Below are positions 59,716 through 64,000 of a stretch of 64,000 bases of DNA, one piece after another. This DNA is from Streptomyces sioyaensis (GTDB taxonomy: Bacteria; Actinomycetota; Actinomycetes; Streptomycetales; Streptomycetaceae), in assembly GCF_004122735.1 (NCBI RefSeq), contig NZ_SDIF01000020.1:32111-96110 (forward strand), in the 5' to 3' direction. Position 1 is the stretch's first letter. The number at the start of each line of letters is the position of its first letter. The notes below the pieces were generated by a model. The model was not told where the DNA came from. It saw nothing but the letters and a program-made list of their open reading frames with translations, and made no database searches. The position numbers were made by a program, and so were the translations under genes.

Positions 59716-60758
59716 TGTTCCACCCGCTCCAGGTCCGGGAGATCGAGCGGCTCACGGACGATGCGGTGGCCGTCACCTTCGCGGTCCCGCCCGAGTTGCG
59801 CACCACCTTCCGGCACACCCCCGGGCAGCACATCGCACTGCGCAGAGTGGTCGACGGCCAGGAGATCCGCCGCACGTACTCCATCTGCACCCCGGCCACC
59901 GACGACCCGGTGCTCCGCGTGGGCATCCGACTCGTCGAGGACGGCGCCTTCTCGGCATACGCGCTCAAGGAACTCGCGGTCGGCGACACGGTGGAGGTGA
60001 TGGCCCCGGCCGGCCGGTTCACCCTCGACCCGCGCCCCGGCCACTTCGTCGGCATCGTCGGCGGCAGCGGCATCACTCCCGTGCTGTCGATCGCCGCCAC
60101 GCTGCTCGCCCAACAACCGGACGCCCACTTCTGCCTCATCCGCAGCGACCGCACGGCGGCGTCGACGATGTTTCTGGAGGAGGTGGCCGACCTCAAAGAC
60201 CGCTATCCCCAGCGTTTTCAGCTCATCCACACCCTCTCCCGCGAGGAGCAACAAGCCGGCCTGCCCTCCGGCCGCCTGGACGAGCCCCGGCTTCGCTCCC
60301 TCCTGCCCGCCCTGCTGACGATCGACTCCGTCGACGGCTGGTACCTCTGCGGCCCCCATGGCCTGGTCCAGGGAGCCGAACACGCCCTTCGGGCCCTGGG
60401 AGTGCCCCGCACGCGCATCCACGAAGAGATCTTCCATATCGACAACGGCGCCGCAGCACCCCCCGCCGTCGCCACCCCCGCACACAGCGCCGTGACCGCC
60501 ACCCTCGACGGCCGCTCCGGCACCTGGCCGGTCCACGACAACGAATCGCTGCTAGAAGCGGTCCTGCGCAACCGTGCAGACGCCCCCTACGCCTGCAAGG
60601 GCGGCGTCTGCGGCACCTGCCGCGCCTTCCTGGTCACCGGCGAGGTCCGTATGGACCGCAACTTCGCCCTGGAATCCGACGAGGTCGATGCAGGGTACGT
60701 CCTGGCCTGCCAATCCCACCCGGTCACGGAGAAGGTCGAGCTGGACTTCGACCGCTAG
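59715..60758 (+). CDS. paaE: Phenylacetyl-CoA epoxidase reductase PaaE
   Basis: AAGGAG lies 5 nt before the ATG at 59715 (a GTG at 59712 is possible). The 347-aa protein has an FAD domain (RRTYSICTPATDDP, about 55-68), an NADPH domain (VGIVGGSGITPVLSIAATLL, about 115-134) and a C-terminal plant-type 2Fe-2S ferredoxin (YACKGGVCGTCRAF … VLACQSHP). It passes electrons from NADPH to PaaA. Confidence 0.94.
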   Translation: MFHPLQVREIERLTDDAVAVTFAVPPELRTTFRHTPGQHIALRRVVDGQEIRRTYSICTPATDDPVLRVGIRLVEDGAFSAYALKELAVGDTVEVMAPAGRFTLDPRPGHFVGIVGGSGITPVLSIAATLLAQQPDAHFCLIRSDRTAASTMFLEEVADLKDRYPQRFQLIHTLSREEQQAGLPSGRLDEPRLRSLLPALLTIDSVDGWYLCGPHGLVQGAEHALRALGVPRTRIHEEIFHIDNGAAAPPAVATPAHSAVTATLDGRSGTWPVHDNESLLEAVLRNRADAPYACKGGVCGTCRAFLVTGEVRMDRNFALESDEVDAGYVLACQSHPVTEKVELDFDR

Positions 60759-61113
60759 ACGTTCTGGCTGGAGCGACCGTGGCGGGTGAGGCAGCTCTCG
60801 GCCGAGGCACCTTGAGAAAGGCGGCCGAGCGTTCCAGGCCTCGCCCACAACGGCTCGGCGCTGGACTACCCGTTGCCGTCTCTTCAACGAGGCCGGTATG
60901 ACGGTCCGCTCAAGCTGCCCACATCACAGCCCGCGACGCACCCCGTCCCGCACTGAGCTGCGTATCAAAAAAGTACGCCTCGCGCGGTGGTAGGGCTCCC
61001 GGCCCGAGGCTCAACTCCCATGCCCTGCCGCCGCATTCGCCATTCCCAATTCCTGCAACCTGTTCTACCTTGACGCTTCGTCAGTTCGAGGCGCCGCGTG
61101 GGAGGACAAACCA
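60759..61113. other. Intergenic stretch with acyl-CoA dehydrogenase promoter
   Basis: 355 nt with no supported gene. It contains the 13-bp palindrome TGACG-CTT-CGTCA at 61071-61083, about 30 bp before the GTG of the dehydrogenase, a candidate TetR-type operator overlapping its promoter. No clear terminator for paaE is seen. Confidence 0.45.
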
Positions 61114-62247
61114 GTGGACTTCACCCTCACCGAGGAGCAGCAGGCCGCCGCCGAAGCCGCGAAGGCTGTCTTCTCCGGGGTCGCCCCGGACAGCGTTCCC
61201 AGCCCCGCGCTCGCTCCCGGTGCGGTCGCCGACGACTTCGACAGAGCACTGTGGCGCAAGCTCGCCGACGCCGACCTGCTGAGCCTGCCGATCGCACCCG
61301 AGCACGGCGGCGCAGGCCTGGACGCAATCGCGCTCTGCCTCGTCCTCCGCGAATCGGCCAAGGTTCTGGCGCGCGTCCCACTGCTGGAGTGCAGCGCCGC
61401 CGCACTCACCATCCAGCATTACGGGGCCGACGGGCTACGGGCGGAGGTCCTCCCCCGGATCGCCACCGGGAACCTCGTCGTGACTGTGGCCGCCGGCGGC
61501 CGCAGCGGACACGAACCGGCCGAACTCGCCGTGCAAGCCCGCCCGGAGGGCGCCGACTGGATACTCGACGGCATCCAAATCGCCGTCCCCTGGGCCCAGA
61601 TGGCGGACCGGATCCTGCTTCCTGCCCACACTCCCGATGGCCATGCGGTCCTCGCACTCGTGCCCCGCGCCCACCCCGGCGTCACGCTCGACGACCAGAT
61701 ATCCACCAGCGGTGAGCGTCACGCCGAGGTCCGCCTGGACTCCGTACGCATCAGCGCCCAGGAAACGATCAGCGATGCCACCGCTTGGGCGTCGCTTCGC
61801 AATGTCCTGACCACCGGCACCTGTGCACTCGCCCTGGGGCTCGGCGAGCGCGTCCTTGCCATGACCAGTGACTACACCAGCAAGCGCGAACAGTTCGGGT
61901 TCCCGGTGGCCACCTTCCAGGCCGTTGCCGTCCAGGCCGCCGACCGCTTCATCGACCTGCGCGCCATGGAAGCCACCCTCTGGCAGGCGGCCTGGCGCAT
62001 CACGACCGACGCGGCCGGCCCGCTACCACCCGCCGGGGACGTTGCGGTCGCCAAAATCTGGGCCTCCGAGGGCGTCCGCCGGGTCGTTCAGACCGCCCAG
62101 CATCTGCACGGCGGCTTCGGCGCCGACACCGACTATCCACTGCACCGCTACCACGCCTGGGCCAAACAGCTCGAGCTCTCCCTTGGCCCCGCCGCCGCCC
62201 ACGAGGAGACCCTCGGCGACCTGCTCGCGGCTCATCCACTGGGCTAA
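61114..62247 (+). CDS. Acyl-CoA dehydrogenase (short FadE form)
   Basis: GGGAGGA lies 9 nt before the GTG. The 377-aa protein follows the acyl-CoA dehydrogenase fold: LPIAPEHGGAGLDAIAL, a shortened middle beta domain (VTVAAGGRSG… in place of the usual TEP…GSD motif) and the C-terminal four-helix domain (YTSKREQFGFPVATFQAV, VVQTAQHLHGGFGADTDYPLHRY). The Arg of KREQFG for FAD dimer contact is present, but an obvious catalytic Glu is not. It resembles one half of the heteromeric FadE enzymes of steroid or side-chain oxidation. No partner lies next to it. Confidence 0.85.
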   Translation: MDFTLTEEQQAAAEAAKAVFSGVAPDSVPSPALAPGAVADDFDRALWRKLADADLLSLPIAPEHGGAGLDAIALCLVLRESAKVLARVPLLECSAAALTIQHYGADGLRAEVLPRIATGNLVVTVAAGGRSGHEPAELAVQARPEGADWILDGIQIAVPWAQMADRILLPAHTPDGHAVLALVPRAHPGVTLDDQISTSGERHAEVRLDSVRISAQETISDATAWASLRNVLTTGTCALALGLGERVLAMTSDYTSKREQFGFPVATFQAVAVQAADRFIDLRAMEATLWQAAWRITTDAAGPLPPAGDVAVAKIWASEGVRRVVQTAQHLHGGFGADTDYPLHRYHAWAKQLELSLGPAAAHEETLGDLLAAHPLG

Positions 62248-62294
62248 CGAGAGCCACCGCACACGCATCGGGGCATCGGGTACCTCGGTGCTGG

Positions 62295-62308
62295 GTTTCA
62301 CGTGAAAC
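62295..62308. promoter_or_regulatory. parS: parS site 7
   Basis: Exact GTTTCACGTGAAAC, 48 bp after the acyl-CoA dehydrogenase stop, in the convergent intergenic region. Confidence 0.9.
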
Positions 62309-62372
62309 CACCCCCGGGTCCAGGCAGACCGGCGCCGGGACGCAGGGCCCTGGACGACAGCCGCTCCTCGTC

Positions 62373-62793
<421 letters not shown>

Positions 62794-62803
62794 GGTCCCG
62801 ACG

Positions 62804-63916
62804 CTACCCGACCAGCTGCGCGAGGTAGGTCTCGCGTTCTGCGACATCGGCGAGCAGCTTCTCGGCGATCTCCTCCAGCAGCGCGTCCGGGTCCTCCGGC
62901 GCCATCTTGATCATCGCGCCGATCGCGCTCTCCTCCAGCTCGGTGGCCGCGGCAGCCAGCAGTTCCTTGCGCTCGGCCAACCACTCCAGCCGGGCGTAGA
63001 GCTCCTCGCTCTCGCTGAGCCGCTCCTCAGCCGGCGCGGGACCGGCCTCCCACTCCCGCGCCAGCTCACGCAGCACCGCCTCGTCGCCCCGCGCGTACGC
63101 GGCATTGACCCGCACGATGAACGCATCCCGCCGCGCCCGCTCCGCGTCGTCCCGTGCCAGGTCGGGGTGGGCCTGTCGCACCAGGTCGCGGTAGACCTTG
63201 CGAGCCTCCTCGCTGGGCCGCACCTTCTGCGGCGGCTGCACCGACTGTTCGGTGAGCATCGCCTGCGCCTCCGGAAACAGCCCGTCCGACCCCATCCAGC
63301 CGTGGAACAGCTCTTCCACCTCCGGCATCGGCAGCACCGAGGCCCGGGCCTCCCGTGCCTTACGGATGTCCTCGGGGGAGCCCGTACGCGCTGCCACCGC
63401 CTCGGCGATCTGCGCGTCCAGCTCATCCAGCCGCGCGTACATGGGGCCGAGCCGCTGGTGGTGCAGGCGGGAGAAGTTCTCGACCTCCACCCGGAAGGTC
63501 TCCACCGCGATCTCGAACTCGATCAGCGCCTGCTCAGCAGCCAGCACTGCCTTCGCCAGCCTCTTGGTCGCCTCGTCCTGCGCCGCCTGCTGATCCTGCG
63601 CGCCGCCCTGCTCAGCTCTTGGATCGCCCTGACTCGCGCCCGGACCTGGCGCCGCTCCCGCCCCGGCCGAGCCGGCGGGCGTCTCGGCGCCCGTTCCGGT
63701 TTGACCAGCGGGCGGACCAGCCGGCTCACCGGGTTCCGTACCCACCGCCTCGAGGTCCGCGAGCTGATCTTCCGGGCCACCGCCGTAACCGAGGTGGGCG
63801 CCCTGACCGCCGCCGCGGGCGTCCGATGCCTGCGGGTCGGCCTGGGCGTCCGGGGTGCCCGAAACGTCGGGTCGGTGCTGGCCGTCCTGCGCGTTCTCCG
63901 CGTGCGAGTTCGTCAC
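62804..63916 (-). CDS. J-domain-like protein with disordered N-terminus
   Basis: The GTG at 63916 is chosen; a GTG at 63955 with AAGGA upstream is possible. About 370 aa. Residues 1-110 are Gly/Ala/Gln/Asp-rich and disordered, about 115-190 are helical (coiled-coil-like: AVLAAEQALIEFEIAVETFRVEVENFSR), and about 240-285 contain a J-domain helix pair with HPD (ARKVYRDLVRQAHPDLARDDAERARRDAFIVRVNAAYARG). The rest is helical and acidic. The HPD suggests stimulation of a DnaK-type chaperone, but the standard DnaJ Gly/Phe and zinc regions are missing. Confidence 0.75.
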   Translation of the reverse strand: MTNSHAENAQDGQHRPDVSGTPDAQADPQASDARGGGQGAHLGYGGGPEDQLADLEAVGTEPGEPAGPPAGQTGTGAETPAGSAGAGAAPGPGASQGDPRAEQGGAQDQQAAQDEATKRLAKAVLAAEQALIEFEIAVETFRVEVENFSRLHHQRLGPMYARLDELDAQIAEAVAARTGSPEDIRKAREARASVLPMPEVEELFHGWMGSDGLFPEAQAMLTEQSVQPPQKVRPSEEARKVYRDLVRQAHPDLARDDAERARRDAFIVRVNAAYARGDEAVLRELAREWEAGPAPAEERLSESEELYARLEWLAERKELLAAAATELEESAIGAMIKMAPEDPDALLEEIAEKLLADVAERETYLAQLVG

Positions 63917-64000
63917 CCGGCCAGCGTACGGCCCATGCCGGACCGGGCCCTCCACGGTCGTCCGATCCTTTCCTGACCGGGGCCCCCTCCCCCTCCCCCT

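Overview
This is high-GC actinobacterial DNA, almost certainly from a Streptomyces chromosome close to the replication origin. The evidence is seven exact copies of the 14-bp ParB site GTTTCACGTGAAAC, dense overlapping operons, GTG/TTG starts, rare TTA codons, a mycothiol-dependent isomerase relative, a bacterial proteasome activator, a SARP/NB-ARC regulator and two branched-chain keto-acid dehydrogenase operons. From memory, the order 'E1a-E1b-E2, response regulator, PNPOx-like, two Ser/Thr kinases, quinone oxidoreductase, K+ channel, moeA/mobA-like, second E1a-E1b-E2, Lrp regulator' resembles the S. coelicolor SCO3815-SCO3832 neighbourhood.

Region 1 (1-11.7 kb) is accessory. At the left edge is the 5' part of a TraB/FtsK-type translocase preceded by three small genes, the transfer operon of an actinomycete integrative-conjugative element (AICE) whose rep/int genes would lie off the left edge. 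Upstream lie three tandem promoter/operator/leader modules (2.83-3.60 kb). After a gene-poor stretch comes a compact operon: a 48-aa peptide, a JmjC/cupin oxygenase, an aldo/keto reductase and an APH-fold phosphotransferase. It looks like a small peptide-modification (RiPP-like) or related specialised pathway and is the best candidate here for an undescribed system. It is followed by an XRE/TPR-like regulator with three small coupled genes, and by two orphan genes with TTA codons.

Region 2 (11.8-28.7 kb) is the join to the core and conserved genes: an intact pirin next to a truncated second pirin, an SseB-like protein, a long acyl-CoA dehydrogenase, M18 aminopeptidase, SARP regulator, two DUF4232-type lipoproteins, a thioredoxin/NHL protein, a LURP-one-like protein, a mycothiol-isomerase-type protein, a GntR-MFS pair, a small exported peptide, a VOC protein and a broken AraC-type regulator.

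Region 3 (28.7-49.5 kb) holds the first keto-acid dehydrogenase operon with a divergent NarL-type response regulator, two divergent Ser/Thr kinases with different external domains, the proteasome activator, a quinone oxidoreductase, a K+ channel, MoeA/MobA-like molybdenum cofactor genes and the second keto-acid dehydrogenase operon with its divergent Lrp/AsnC regulator.

Region 4 (50.3-62.2 kb) is phenylacetate catabolism: a paaH-like gene with a TetR regulator, divergent paaN, and paaABCDE, interrupted by a DUF5819-HTTM-TrmH operon and followed by an acyl-CoA dehydrogenase. One 14-bp palindrome, ACCGA-N4-TCGGT, occurs in the paaH/paaN promoter, the paaA promoter and also the second keto-acid dehydrogenase promoter. 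This suggests one TetR (PaaR-like) regulon and a possible phenylpyruvate-to-phenylacetyl-CoA route. The window ends with a rhodanese followed by a 13-copy hexamer repeat and a J-domain-like protein.
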